From Chloroflexota bacterium (GTDB lineage: Bacteria > Chloroflexota > UBA11872 > UBA12225), in NCBI GenBank assembly GCA_030447525.1, contig JAUJOR010000006.1, positions 7,331 to 71,330 on the forward strand: 64,000 nt of DNA, in the 5' to 3' direction. Every line of letters starts with the position of its first letter. The stretch's first letter is position 1. A model generated the notes under the pieces. It was not told where the DNA came from and searched no databases. It saw only the letters and a program-made list of their open reading frames with translations. A program made the position numbers and the translations under genes. Positions 25,296 through 33,840 of the stretch are shown here, one piece after another.

Positions 25296-25676
25296 ATGAG
25301 CGGGTCCAGGCTGGTCTACTCTACAGACGGCGGGACGGTACAACGTCCTCAGACAGAAAAGGCGGCCGGGAAGTCGGGATCGGGCCGGGCGCGGGGCAAG
25401 CCAGACGCCGGACCGGGCGTTCCCCAGGCTCCGGACGACGGGTGGGTGCGCCTGTGGCGAGTCAAAGGCGGACGCGGTGGCAAGACGGCGACCGTAATCA
25501 CCGGGGTGCCGGGATCCCCCACGGAGGTCGAGAGCCTGGCTGTGGAGCTGCGCCGGGCCGTCGGCGCCGGGGGCGGCGTGCGCCAGGGTGCTATCGAGAT
25601 TCAAGGCGACCATCGAGAGCGCCTGCAGTCGCGCCTGGTCGAGCTGGGCTTTCGCGTCAAGCTCGCCGGCGGTTAA
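25296..25676 (+). CDS. SUI1/YciH-type translation initiation factor
   Basis: A 126-residue protein. The C-terminal 80 residues match the eIF1/SUI1 fold seen in bacterial YciH: VRLWRVKGGRGGKTATVIT, LAVELRRAVGAGGGVRQGAI, EIQGDHRERLQSRLVELGF. The N-terminal 45 residues are an unconserved linker beginning SRLVYSTDGGT, which is itself typical of YciH proteins. Bacterial YciH is proposed to modulate initiation fidelity or repress translation under stress, but is not essential. I chose this ATG because it gives the usual length and start; the frame is open further upstream to 25254. Confidence 0.9.
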   Translation: MSGSRLVYSTDGGTVQRPQTEKAAGKSGSGRARGKPDAGPGVPQAPDDGWVRLWRVKGGRGGKTATVITGVPGSPTEVESLAVELRRAVGAGGGVRQGAIEIQGDHRERLQSRLVELGFRVKLAGG

Positions 25677-25785
25677 GACCCATCTGGCGCCGGGAATCCT
25701 ATTCTCTCCGGGGCCATTTCGGCGCTCCCGAAGTGCCGGCCGGCAACCGCTCAGTCAGACCCACAGTCAGACCTACGGGGCAGGG

Positions 25786-26079
25786 ATGATCCAAGACGGC
25801 GCCAACACCACAGATGTCGATGAGATCGCCTGGCGGGTGCTCTCCGATCTCTGCCGGCCAGGCGGGGAGTTTGCCACCATGGCCCCAGAGGGGCTGCAGC
25901 AGCTGATCGGGCTGCGCCTGATGGAAGAGGCCCGGCGGGCCTCCGTTTCCCCGGACGTACTGGCCACGGCGTTCACCCGGGCGATAGGTGAGCTGACCGG
26001 CGCCGATCGCCCGCAACGGGACGCTGACCCCCACGCCGGTCCCGACGAGGAGCCAATCGAGACGATTGACGACCTGTGA
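25786..26079 (+). CDS. Small acidic hypothetical protein
   Basis: A 97-residue acidic protein from an ATG preceded by cggggcagg. It is predicted mostly helical: VDEIAWRVLSDLCRP, GLQQLIGLRLMEEARRA, SPDVLATAFTRAIGEL, with an acidic tail (DEEPIETIDDL). The frame is open upstream to 25588, but that part overlaps the SUI1 gene and is compositionally unlike protein. No known family was recognised. Confidence 0.6.
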   Translation: MIQDGANTTDVDEIAWRVLSDLCRPGGEFATMAPEGLQQLIGLRLMEEARRASVSPDVLATAFTRAIGELTGADRPQRDADPHAGPDEEPIETIDDL

Positions 26080-26235
26080 TCCGTGGCCCCTGGATCAACG
26101 AGGCATGGCCTTGAGACCGCCTGTCACGTCATGGGGGCTGCCGTCCGTCTGGGAGCGGAGCGAGTATTATCAGCTAGCGCCTCAGACGCAGCGCCGCGGC
26201 ACCGGGCACGAGGAACGCAGGGCACTGGACGAGAG

Positions 26236-27324
26236 ATGGCTGGCTACCGCATCGTAGAACCGGAGGCGCTGGAGGTCCTGGGCACAGAAGTCTTCGTGGC
26301 GTTAGGCACGCCTGGAGACGTGGGTAGGGAAGTGGCGGCCCACTTGGTGCGGGCCAACCTGGCAGGACATGACAGCCATGGGGCCATCCGCATCCCGCAG
26401 TACGCCACCATGATCGCCCAGGGGACGATCCGGCCGGCCTCCCGCCCGACAATCACCCGGGAGCGCGGAGCGGCCATGCTCGTGGACGCCGGCGATGGGT
26501 TCGGACAGTTTGCCACGGCTTTTGCCCTGGAGCGGGGGATGGAGCGCGCTGCCGATCTGGGGGCGGCGGTGGTGACCCTACGGCGGGCGAACCACATCGG
26601 GCGCGTGGGCGACTACACGGAAAAGGCCGCCCGTCGCGGGTACGTCGCGGAGGTCACTGTGGGGGCCGCCGGACCGGGGATCGGTGGGGCAGCCCCCTTC
26701 GGCGGGGCAGCGCGCTTCCTAGGGACGAATCCCTGGTCACTCGGCGTGCCCACCGGTGGCGAGCCGGTGGTGGTGGACTTCGCTACCACCGTAGTGGCCG
26801 AAGGCAAGGTGCGCGTCGCCCGGGCCAAGCGGGAGCCCTTGCCCCCGGGGTGCATCGTGGACAAGGCGGGGCAGGCGAGCACCGACCCGGAAGACTTCTA
26901 TGCCGGGGGGATGCTCCTCCCCTTTGGCGGGCACAAGGGGTACGGCCTGGCCCTGGCGGCGGCCCTCTTCGGCGGCCTGGCGGCCATCGGCGAGAGCGAT
27001 CCGAGCATGGCTGGAGCGGCCGCCCCACCAACAGACAAGGGGGAAGGGGATCGTATCGCCGGGGTGTTCATGCTCGTCGTCGATCCGGGGGCCTTCGGCG
27101 ACCGGGAGGCGTACACGGCCGCCGTCGCTCGCGTCACGGCGTCTCTCAAGCGCGTGCCTACGGCCCCCGGGGTGCCGGAGGTTCTCCTGCCGGGTGAGCC
27201 GGAGGCGCGCACCCGCGTGCAGCGCCAGCGGGAAGGCATCGCCCTCCCGGACGACACCTGGGAGGCCATCGCTCAGGTGGCAAGTGGCGCGGGAGTGGCC
27301 ATGCCCGCGGCCCGGCCGTCGTGA
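26236..27324 (+). CDS. Ldh2-family malate/L-lactate/ureidoglycolate dehydrogenase
   Basis: A 362-residue NAD(P)-dependent oxidoreductase of the type-2 malate/lactate dehydrogenase (LDH2) family. The catalytic His lies in the NLAGHDSHGAIRIPQY motif near residue 50. Other landmarks are RRANHIGRVGDYTEKAARRG, GTNPWSLGVPTGGEPVVVDF, and LLPFGGHKGYGLALAAALF, which closes the cofactor pocket. Members oxidise malate, L-sulfolactate, ureidoglycolate or sugar-derived 2-hydroxyacids, so the substrate is open. The frame continues upstream to 26083, but the chosen ATG fits the family start. Confidence 0.9.
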   Translation: MAGYRIVEPEALEVLGTEVFVALGTPGDVGREVAAHLVRANLAGHDSHGAIRIPQYATMIAQGTIRPASRPTITRERGAAMLVDAGDGFGQFATAFALERGMERAADLGAAVVTLRRANHIGRVGDYTEKAARRGYVAEVTVGAAGPGIGGAAPFGGAARFLGTNPWSLGVPTGGEPVVVDFATTVVAEGKVRVARAKREPLPPGCIVDKAGQASTDPEDFYAGGMLLPFGGHKGYGLALAAALFGGLAAIGESDPSMAGAAAPPTDKGEGDRIAGVFMLVVDPGAFGDREAYTAAVARVTASLKRVPTAPGVPEVLLPGEPEARTRVQRQREGIALPDDTWEAIAQVASGAGVAMPAARPS

Positions 27325-27615
27325 CCTCCCCGGCCCGTAGCCGAATGCTTCGCTGCCCTCAGCATGACCTCAGCCGGTCCAGGGTGCTCCTTGGAACAGT
27401 ACCCGCCCGGAGCATCACGCCCCACCAGAGCGCTGTGCCGGCGCGGCGCGCGCCATTATCTGACTGGTTGCGCCCTGCGGCCGGCCGCGGTCATGGGGCA
27501 GGCAAACTGGCCATTCTCTCACCAGTCTTTCGTACCCGGCGGGGCCCCAGCAACGAAGGAAATCAGAGCGCCGTACCGCCCGGCCGATGGAATGTTGGAG
27601 CGTGTTCTCACCCGC
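27325..27615. other. Intergenic region with a degenerate dispersed repeat
   Basis: Right after the Ldh2 gene the sequence gaatgcttcgctgccctcag followed by catgacc resembles the dispersed element seen again near 33950 (tccctcgctgcgctcgggatgac). Bacterial genomes often carry many copies of such ctcgctgcgctc-g-atgac units. No gene is supported in the rest of the gap. Confidence 0.4.
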
Positions 27616-27675
27616 CGGCCATCACGGAGGCGGCCATCACGAAGGCGGCCATCACGGAGGCGGCCATCAGGTAGG
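27616..27675. repeat. 15-bp tandem repeat, four copies, before a YtxH-like gene
   Basis: Four head-to-tail units: cggccatcacggagg, cggccatcacgaagg, cggccatcacggagg, cggccatcaggtagg. Each ends in a purine run resembling a Shine-Dalgarno sequence. The last unit stops ten bases before the ATG of the gene at 27685. Confidence 0.92.
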
Positions 27676-27684
27676 ATGGAAGGC

Positions 27685-27900
27685 ATGGACGACGACGCAG
27701 AGCGCGGCATCATCTTCACCCTCGGGTTGATGCTCGGCCTGGTGGCCATGTGGCTGATATTCACCACCCGTGGCCGGCAGACGGCCCAACAGGTCTTCGA
27801 GGCGGCCGGCGACCTCGCGGAAGACCTGTCCGAGCAGGCCGGGGACCTCGTGGAACAGGCGGCCGATGCGGCCACTGATCTGCGCGAGCGCCTCACCTAA
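27685..27900 (+). CDS. YtxH-like small membrane protein
   Basis: A 71-residue protein: short acidic start (MDDDAERG), one membrane helix (IIFTLGLMLGLVAMWLIFTT), and a long amphipathic tail with regular Ala, Glu and Asp spacing (AAGDLAEDLSEQAGDLVEQA, ADAATDLRERL). This layout resembles YtxH/gas-vesicle-type small proteins. I chose the second of two ATGs (27676 and 27685) because an aagg purine stretch lies just upstream of it. Confidence 0.6.
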   Translation: MDDDAERGIIFTLGLMLGLVAMWLIFTTRGRQTAQQVFEAAGDLAEDLSEQAGDLVEQAADAATDLRERLT

Positions 27901-27967
27901 GCGGACTGGTCGTGTAGGGCAGCGCCTGAGTGCGCTCCACTGCGAGTGACCGTGCCCAATCCCGGGC

Positions 27968-28972
27968 TTAGGGGCTGAGGATCTGGGCGACCTCCACGAT
28001 GGCACCCGTCTCGTGGGAGCGGATGGCCGCCTCTACCACGGCCTGGGCCCGCAGGCCATCTTCCCCGTTCCCTTCGATCTCCTGGGGCTTGGCCCCGGCC
28101 ACCAGCTGCTCGATCCAGCGATTGAGGCGCGCCGGCAGGGTCTCGGCGAAGGAGGTCATGCCCCCGGCGTTCTGGACGTGCACCTCTTCCTTGCTGCCGT
28201 GGGGGTACCAGTGGAAGTCGACGGTGCTGTTGTCGATCACCACCCGCCCCTTGTGCCCGGCGACCTCGGTGCGCTCAAAGGCGTGGTTCATGGACATGTC
28301 GTAGCTGCCGGTCAGGTGGCCGACGGCGCCGGCGGCAAACTGCATGTTGATGGAGGCGTTGCTCCAGCTCTGACGCCCTGGGCCCTTGGAGAAGAAGGCC
28401 TGGACGCGGGCGACGTCTCCGGCCAGGTGGCGCATGACGTCCACCGAATGGGAGTGGAGGGCGCGGAGATGGAAGTACTCCGGCTCGTCGCGGCGGTTGG
28501 CGATCCAGAGGTTCATATTGATGAACAGGAGCTCGCCGATCTCCCCCGAGGTGATCTTCTCTTTGGCCAGCGCCGTCGCCGGGGTGAAGCGGTGATTCAG
28601 GTCTACAGCCAAGCAGAGGCCGCGCCGTTGGGCCTCGGACACCATCTCCTTGGCCTCGGCGAGGTTGTTGGAGAGGGGCTTCTCGCACAGGACGTGCTTG
28701 CCGGCCGCGAGGGCCTGCATCGTGGGTTGGTAGTGGTGGGAGCCGTTCTCCGTCCCCGCCGTGGCGACCGAGACCATGTCCACCACCTCTGAGCGGAGCA
28801 GCTCCTCCAGGTCATAGTAGGGCCGCACGCCGAGCTCCGCGCCCGCGGCTTCGGCGCGGGCGCGATCCATGTCGCAGACGGCGACCAGCTCGGCCTGCGA
28901 GTTGGCTTTGTACGTCCGGCAGTGGTTACGGCCGATATTGCCCATGCCCACGACTGCAGTCTTGATTGCCAC
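27968..28972 (-). CDS. Gfo/Idh/MocA family oxidoreductase
   Basis: A 334-residue NAD(P)-dependent oxidoreductase. The N-terminal Rossmann fold has AVVGMGNIGRNHCR; the conserved cofactor/active-site motif CEKPL is near residue 96; and the catalytic HSVDVMRHL stretch lies in the C-terminal domain. The family oxidises cyclic polyols and sugars, for example inositol or glucose derivatives. Together with the Ldh2, SDR and MmsA genes nearby it suggests carbohydrate or polyol catabolism, although they are on different strands and not one operon. Confidence 0.93.
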   Translation of the reverse strand: MAIKTAVVGMGNIGRNHCRTYKANSQAELVAVCDMDRARAEAAGAELGVRPYYDLEELLRSEVVDMVSVATAGTENGSHHYQPTMQALAAGKHVLCEKPLSNNLAEAKEMVSEAQRRGLCLAVDLNHRFTPATALAKEKITSGEIGELLFINMNLWIANRRDEPEYFHLRALHSHSVDVMRHLAGDVARVQAFFSKGPGRQSWSNASINMQFAAGAVGHLTGSYDMSMNHAFERTEVAGHKGRVVIDNSTVDFHWYPHGSKEEVHVQNAGGMTSFAETLPARLNRWIEQLVAGAKPQEIEGNGEDGLRAQAVVEAAIRSHETGAIVEVAQILSP

Positions 28973-29021
28973 CTACACCTACTCCTTGGAGCGGCCACCG
29001 CCCCATCCGGCAGACAGGTTG

Positions 29022-29061
29022 CGCCCTCGGCCGTGTCGTGGCCACGACACGGCCGAGGGCG
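29022..29061. repeat. 40-bp perfect palindrome
   Basis: Both 20-base arms are exact reverse complements with no spacer; the centre is between 29041 and 29042 and the arms run ccctcggccgtgtcgtgg / ccacgacacggccgaggg. It lies about 120 bases after the stop of the PEP-CTERM-like gene and 50 bases upstream of the oxidoreductase start, both on the minus strand. It could be a terminator, a dimer binding site, or a repeat remnant. It has no T-run. Confidence 0.85.
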
Positions 29062-29182
29062 GTCACGCCCGCATCACCCTGGGCGGCGATTGTAGCTTGC
29101 AGCATTCACGGGCGGCGTGGCTGGTCAGCCGCTCCTGCCGGGGCTCACCGGAGAGGCGGCTCCTATATTGAAGCCGGTCCGC

Positions 29183-30208
29183 TTAGCGCCGCCGACGTAG
29201 CCGGGCCAGGAGGTAGCTCCCCATGCCGGCCGCACCACTGCCGAAGAGGGCGATGCTGCTGAGCTCGGGCGTGGCCGCCGGGTCGTAGCCGCTGGCGCCC
29301 AGGTCACTCACGTCATTCTTGCCCGTCAGGCCAGAAAAGAACGGCTCCGCCGGCGGGTCAGTCGGCAGAGTCGAGGACGGCGCGGCCAGCGCTGCTTCCT
29401 TACCGTTGCCGCTCCCGCCGGTGTTGCCCAGGGGTGGGTTGCCCAGGGGTGGGACACCAGGGCCGCCGACCGGGGCGGGGTTCCGTAGGCCTGGCCCACT
29501 GGCAGGCGTCTTGCTTGTGACCGGGGCGGAATCTGCGCTGGGGTTTGTCACCGTGGTCGCCGGCGCATTGGCCGGGCTCCCGCCCCCCCTATCCGCCGTC
29601 CCACCGCCGCTACCGATCCCGTTCCAGCTCGTCGGGGCGCTGACCGTGGTCCTGGACGTAGTTGGCTCGCCGCCACCGGTGACTATCGTGGCCGGCGCGG
29701 CCGCCGCAGGGTCATCGAGGGTAGGGTTCTGGGGCTCGCCCGAGACACTCGAGGGCTCGACGTCGGTCGCAGGGGCCTCAGCCCCGCTGGGGGCAAGATG
29801 AGAGGTGGTGACGCCGGGCGCCAGGGACGGAATGCCCGGCGAGCCTGGGGCGTCGCCGGTCCCCGTGGGCTCGATCATGCCCCCGTCGGTCGCCCCTGTG
29901 GCCCCTTTGGCCCAGGTCAGCTGGTTCGAGCTGTTCCTCGCGCCGGGGGTTGGCCCGCCGACTTGCCCCTCGCCGGGCCCAGCCGGCGCGAGGCTATCTG
30001 CAGCCGACTGGGTGGGGGCCGTCTGGGCGGGGGCCGTCTGGGCGCTCCCGATACCGAGTGCGGCCGCCCCGTTCTGGCGCATTGAGCCCACCACGTAGGT
30101 GAATTCACCCGGCGGGCCACCGGCGCGGATGGCGCACGCCCCTAGCCCGGCGATCACGACAAGGCCGGCGCCGCCGGCGACGATGCGGGCCCGCAGTTGT
30201 CTGTTCAT
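29183..30208 (-). CDS. Secreted Ser/Pro/Thr-rich protein with PEP-CTERM-like tail
   Basis: From the ATG at 30208 (MNRQLRARIVAGGAGLVVIA) a signal peptide ends in LGAC, a plausible lipobox. The mature part is about 300 residues of Ala/Gly/Pro/Ser/Thr-rich, low-complexity sequence with repeated QTAP and PPLGN units. The end has TPELSSIALFGSGAAGMGSY followed by a LLARLRRRR tail: a Pro-Glu motif, a hydrophobic helix and a basic tail, the layout of PEP-CTERM sorting signals recognised by exosortases. The frame is open upstream to 30592, but that part is not secretory sequence. No exosortase gene is in this window. Confidence 0.7.
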   Translation of the reverse strand: MNRQLRARIVAGGAGLVVIAGLGACAIRAGGPPGEFTYVVGSMRQNGAAALGIGSAQTAPAQTAPTQSAADSLAPAGPGEGQVGGPTPGARNSSNQLTWAKGATGATDGGMIEPTGTGDAPGSPGIPSLAPGVTTSHLAPSGAEAPATDVEPSSVSGEPQNPTLDDPAAAAPATIVTGGGEPTTSRTTVSAPTSWNGIGSGGGTADRGGGSPANAPATTVTNPSADSAPVTSKTPASGPGLRNPAPVGGPGVPPLGNPPLGNTGGSGNGKEAALAAPSSTLPTDPPAEPFFSGLTGKNDVSDLGASGYDPAATPELSSIALFGSGAAGMGSYLLARLRRRR

Positions 30209-30434
30209 GTTCCGAGTCCTCCGCGCAGAGAGTAGGGGGAGGGATCTGGAAGTGGGTTGCGCTACGGCGCCGAAGCGGTTGCGTGAGGGTCGAGAGTGGC
30301 ACCCCGCTCTGCTCAGGACGAGAGTCTCATCCTGTGGGTCTCCCCCCTGCGGGGAGCTCGCGCCGCGGTCCCCTGACGGGGGGCGCTTGACGGGGGGACG
30401 TGACCGGGCCCGGCTTCTCCGCGGGCCCCCGGCG

Positions 30435-30440
30435 TACAAT
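30435..30440 (+). promoter_or_regulatory. Candidate -10 (TACAAT) upstream of the SDR gene
   Basis: TACAAT is the best -10-like hexamer in the gap and leaves a 5' leader of about 30 bases that includes a purine-rich gaagcgaagggg ribosome-binding region. A matching -35 is not clear. Confidence 0.35.
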
Positions 30441-30476
30441 GTCAGGCTGAAGAGCTGAAGCGAAGGGGACTGCTCC

Positions 30477-31235
30477 ATGGCGCAAACGGGACGCTTACGT
30501 GGCAAGGTGGCGATCGTCACGGGATCGGCCACCGGGATCGGTCGGGCCTCGGCCATTGAGCTGGCCGGCGAAGGGGCGGACGTGGTGATCAACTACTCCC
30601 GCTCCGAGGCGGAGGCCCAGAAGACGAGAGACGATTGCGCTGACCTGGGCGTGCGCGCCCTCTTGATCCGAGCGGACTGCGCCCGCGAGGAGGACGTCAA
30701 GGGGATGGTCGCCCGCGCCGAGCAGGAGCTAGGCGGGGTAGACATCCTGGTCAATAACGCCGGGACGACGCGCTTTGTGCCTCTGCCGAACATCGAAGAG
30801 CTCCACGACGCGGACTGGGACACTATCTTCCAGCTCAACGTCAAAGGGGCCTTTTACGCCACGCGGGCCTGCGTCCCGGCGATGCGCCGGCGCGGGGAAG
30901 GGTTGGTCGTCAACGTCGCCTCCGTCGCCGGCCACACCGGGGCGGGGAGCTCGATCCCCTACGCCGTCTCCAAGGGGGCGATGATCACCCTGACTAAGTC
31001 GCTCGCCAAGGCCCTGGCCCCGCAGATCCGGGTCAACGCCATCGCCCCCGGGATCGTGACGACGCGCTGGGTGGCCGGCCGGGAGGAGCACGTCGAGCGC
31101 TACGCCAGGGACACGCCGATGGGGCGGGCCGCCACCGCCGAGGACTGCGCCCGGGTGGTGGTCTCCTTTGCCACGCACGGGACGTTCCTGACCGGGGAGG
31201 TCACCGTCATAGACGGTGGGAGAGAGATGCGCTAG
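30477..31235 (+). CDS. SDR family oxidoreductase (FabG-like)
   Basis: A 252-residue classical short-chain dehydrogenase. The cofactor motif is GSATGIGRAS, followed by the NNAG structural motif (DILVNNAGTTRF), the catalytic Ser in NVASVAG and the YAVSK active-site Tyr-Lys. The C terminus has APGIVTTRWVAG and ends TGEVTVIDGGREMR. FabG-like members reduce 3-oxoacyl-ACP, but many act on sugars and secondary alcohols. The downstream MmsA-type dehydrogenase suggests a catabolic role. Confidence 0.93.
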   Translation: MAQTGRLRGKVAIVTGSATGIGRASAIELAGEGADVVINYSRSEAEAQKTRDDCADLGVRALLIRADCAREEDVKGMVARAEQELGGVDILVNNAGTTRFVPLPNIEELHDADWDTIFQLNVKGAFYATRACVPAMRRRGEGLVVNVASVAGHTGAGSSIPYAVSKGAMITLTKSLAKALAPQIRVNAIAPGIVTTRWVAGREEHVERYARDTPMGRAATAEDCARVVVSFATHGTFLTGEVTVIDGGREMR

Positions 31236-31424
31236 GGTTGGTCTTGCCTGGGCCGGGCACGGGCATGCCCCTACAGCCCTTTACGCACGGCAGGGGCTGG
31301 GGGCACGTACCGGCCGCGGCGTAGACCACTACACCCCTGGGTGCGCATGACTCCGGTGCGCATGACTCCTGGGCCGTATCTAGCAATCAAGGCAGCGATC
31401 GGTGAAGAGGAGCAGGAGCAGCAA

Positions 31425-32933
31425 ATGGCCACGACGAGCGCGGCGCAGGGCGGGCGCACCGCAGAGGAGCTAGAGTTCGGCACCGCCCGCAACTACGTTG
31501 GTGGGGAATGGGTAGAGCCGGCCGGGGCGCCCCTGGCGGACGTGCTCAACCCGGCCATGGCCCGGCCCATCGCCCGGGTGGTGCTCTCGGACACGGCGGA
31601 GGTGGACCGGGCGATCGGGGTGGCCCAGGGGGCCTACCCATCCTGGAGGGCCACGCCGCCGGTGGAACGGGCACGCTACCTGTTTCGGCTGAAAGAGCTC
31701 ATGGAGGCAAGCTCAGAGGAGCTGGCCCGGATCATCACCCAGGACCACGGGAAGACCCTGGACGACGCCCGCGGTGAGGTGAGCCGGGCGATCGAGAACG
31801 TGGAAGTAGCCTGCGGTATCCCCACCCTGATGATGGGCTACGGCCTGGAGGACGGGGCGGCGCGAGCCATCGACGAGCAGGTCATCCGGCAGCCCCTGGG
31901 GGTGTTCGCCGCCGTCTGCCCCTTCAACTTCCCGGCTATGGTGCCCTTCTGGTTCTGGCCCTACGCCATCGCCTGCGGCAACACCTATATCGTCAAACCC
32001 TCGGAGCAGGTGCCCCTGGCGATGACCCGCATCTTCGAGCTGATCGACCAGATCGGCCTGCCCCCGGGGGTGATCAACCTGGTGCAGGGGGCACGGGAGA
32101 CTGTAGAAGCGCTCCTGGACGACCCGCGCATCCAGGGGATCTCCTTTGTCGGCTCTTCCCCGGTGGCCAAGTACGTCTACCAACGAGCGTCGGCCAGCGG
32201 CAAGCGCGTCCAGGCCCAGGGCGGGGCGAAGAACTTTCTGGTGGTCATGCCAGACGCCGTCCCCCTCCTGGACGCGGCCGTCTCCAACATCCTCGGCTCT
32301 GCCTTCGGCGCCGCCGGTCAGCGCTGCCTCGCCGGATCAGTGCTCCTGGGGGTAGGCGCCGCCCACAAGCCGGCCCTAGGGCGGATCACGGACGCCGCCC
32401 GCCACATCAAGATGGGCTACGGGCTCGATCCCGGCGTTGAGCTGGGCCCGGTCATCTCCGGCGCGGCCAAGGAGCGCATCGTCAAGGCGACAGACGAGGG
32501 CCAGCGGAGCGGGGCGCAGCTTGTCCTGGACGGACGCGGGGCGCGCGTGGAAGGCTACGAGGCAGGCTTCTTTGTGGGACCGACGATCTTCGACGGCGTC
32601 AACCCACAGATGCAGATCGCCCGTGATGAGATCTTTGGCCCGGTATTAGGCGTGTCGGACGTCAGCACCCTGCAGGACGCCATCGACCGCATCAACGCCA
32701 GCCCCTATGGCAACGCCGCCAGCATCTACACCCAGAGCGGCAAAGCGGCGCGGGAGTTCCGCTACAACGTCGTCGCCGGGAATATTGGCGTCAACGTGGG
32801 GGTCGCCGCCCCGATGGCCTACTTCCCCTTTGCCGGGATGAAGGGGAGCTTCTACGGCACCCTGCACGGCCAGGGGCGGGACGCCGTAGAGTTCTTTACA
32901 GATAAGAAGGTGTATATCGAGCGCTGGCTTTGA
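31425..32933 (+). CDS. mmsA: CoA-acylating methylmalonate-semialdehyde dehydrogenase
   Basis: A 502-residue aldehyde dehydrogenase of the MmsA/IolA type, which converts (methyl)malonate semialdehyde plus CoA to propionyl- or acetyl-CoA in valine or inositol breakdown. The motifs fit: ARNYVGGEWVEP at the start, CPFNFPAMVPFWFWPYAIAC, GSSPVAKYVYQRAS, the catalytic Cys in AAGQRCLAGS, DPGVELGPVIS, and the ending FPFAGMKGSFYGTLHGQGRD. I used the ATG preceded by agcaggagc; the frame is open to 31341. It is downstream of the SDR gene on the same strand. Confidence 0.93.
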   Translation: MATTSAAQGGRTAEELEFGTARNYVGGEWVEPAGAPLADVLNPAMARPIARVVLSDTAEVDRAIGVAQGAYPSWRATPPVERARYLFRLKELMEASSEELARIITQDHGKTLDDARGEVSRAIENVEVACGIPTLMMGYGLEDGAARAIDEQVIRQPLGVFAAVCPFNFPAMVPFWFWPYAIACGNTYIVKPSEQVPLAMTRIFELIDQIGLPPGVINLVQGARETVEALLDDPRIQGISFVGSSPVAKYVYQRASASGKRVQAQGGAKNFLVVMPDAVPLLDAAVSNILGSAFGAAGQRCLAGSVLLGVGAAHKPALGRITDAARHIKMGYGLDPGVELGPVISGAAKERIVKATDEGQRSGAQLVLDGRGARVEGYEAGFFVGPTIFDGVNPQMQIARDEIFGPVLGVSDVSTLQDAIDRINASPYGNAASIYTQSGKAAREFRYNVVAGNIGVNVGVAAPMAYFPFAGMKGSFYGTLHGQGRDAVEFFTDKKVYIERWL

Positions 32934-32985
32934 GGATGCCTCCTCCCGGTCGGGCGAGAACGGACGAGGGGAGGGTGACGAGAGC

Positions 32986-33360
32986 TCAACGGGCAGAAGA
33001 GTGCCCCACGCTGTTAGCCAGGCGGGCGACGTAATTGAGGAAGTCAATGGTGTTCGGCAGGAGGGCAATGGCCACGCCGACGGAGGCGACTACCTGGGCG
33101 AAGCCGAAGAGGCGGTCAAGACCGCGCCCGGTGCCCAGATAGGCCGAGTGGCCAAGGCCACGTCGCAGGCCGTCTACGACGGCCCACAGGGCGATCAGAC
33201 CAACTCCGCCGCGGAGCACTAGCGCGCTCACCGCCAAATCGCCGGCGTACACCCGCATGCCGGTGGAAAGGAACAGGACGAGTCCAAACAGCAGGGCCGG
33301 CAGGAGCACCCTGAAGGCGCTCCGCCGGCGCAGCGCGGCGTCTGCGTTAGCCGTCGCCAT
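32986..33360 (-). CDS. Small membrane protein, hypothetical
   Basis: A 124-residue protein with a short basic N terminus and four likely hydrophobic helices (FRVLLPALLFGLVLFLST, LAVSALVLRGGVGLIALWAV, LFGFAQVVASVGVAIALLP and a shorter C-terminal one). No known family was identified. It lies 6 bases downstream of the methyltransferase remnant and could be the last gene of the polysaccharide operon or an independent gene. Confidence 0.5.
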   Translation of the reverse strand: MATANADAALRRRSAFRVLLPALLFGLVLFLSTGMRVYAGDLAVSALVLRGGVGLIALWAVVDGLRRGLGHSAYLGTGRGLDRLFGFAQVVASVGVAIALLPNTIDFLNYVARLANSVGHSSAR

Positions 33361-33366
33361 CGGGGG

Positions 33367-33840
33367 CTATGCCGGCCTGGCGATGCCGGCGTCAGAGATC
33401 GCTTGCGCCATCGAGCGCGCCTCTCCCTCATCCGGCAGGCGATGGGCGAACGGCACCTCCACCGGCGTGCAGACGATCGTCTGCACAAACGTCTCGTTCA
33501 TCCGGCGGTCAAGGCGAAATCCAGCCGTCTTCAACAGTGCCGCCAGGCAGCTCGGCGTCAGCCCCCAGAACCAGTTGCCGTAGCCCTGCTGGGGCTCGAA
33601 TCCGTCCGTGATCCCCACCTGTTGCAGCAGGCCCAGGGGGCGTAGGTCCCAGAAACGTCGATCCCGCTCGCTTAGCATGGGGAAGTACACCGCCGCGTTG
33701 GGCAGCCCCTCCACCTCTGGAATCGTCGAAGTCCGTAGGATCAGCGTCTGCCGGCACATCCGGCGCAGGGCCACCAACAGGTCAAATGGGCTTGGATGGT
33801 GGTACAGCACCCTGGCGCAAAATACCACGTCCACCGTGAG
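33367..33840 (-). pseudogene. Class I SAM methyltransferase, C-terminal remnant
   Basis: This piece reads LTVDVVFCARVLYHHPSPFD, LLVALRRMCRQTLILRTSTI, PEVEGLPNAAVYFPMLSERD and GYGNWFWGLTPSCLAALLKT. This is the second half of a CmoB-like SAM-dependent methyltransferase, the LYHHPxPF and ILRTSTIP stretches being characteristic. The N-terminal SAM-binding half (VLDIGxGxG) is absent. Upstream, the frame continues through a dispersed repeat and unrelated sequence to 34347, overlapping the ABC gene. It appears 5'-truncated and is probably inactive. Confidence 0.72.

Noticed and set aside
27616..27675. CRISPR-like array.
   Set aside because: Units are only 15 bases, directly adjacent with no spacers, so it is a simple tandem repeat.
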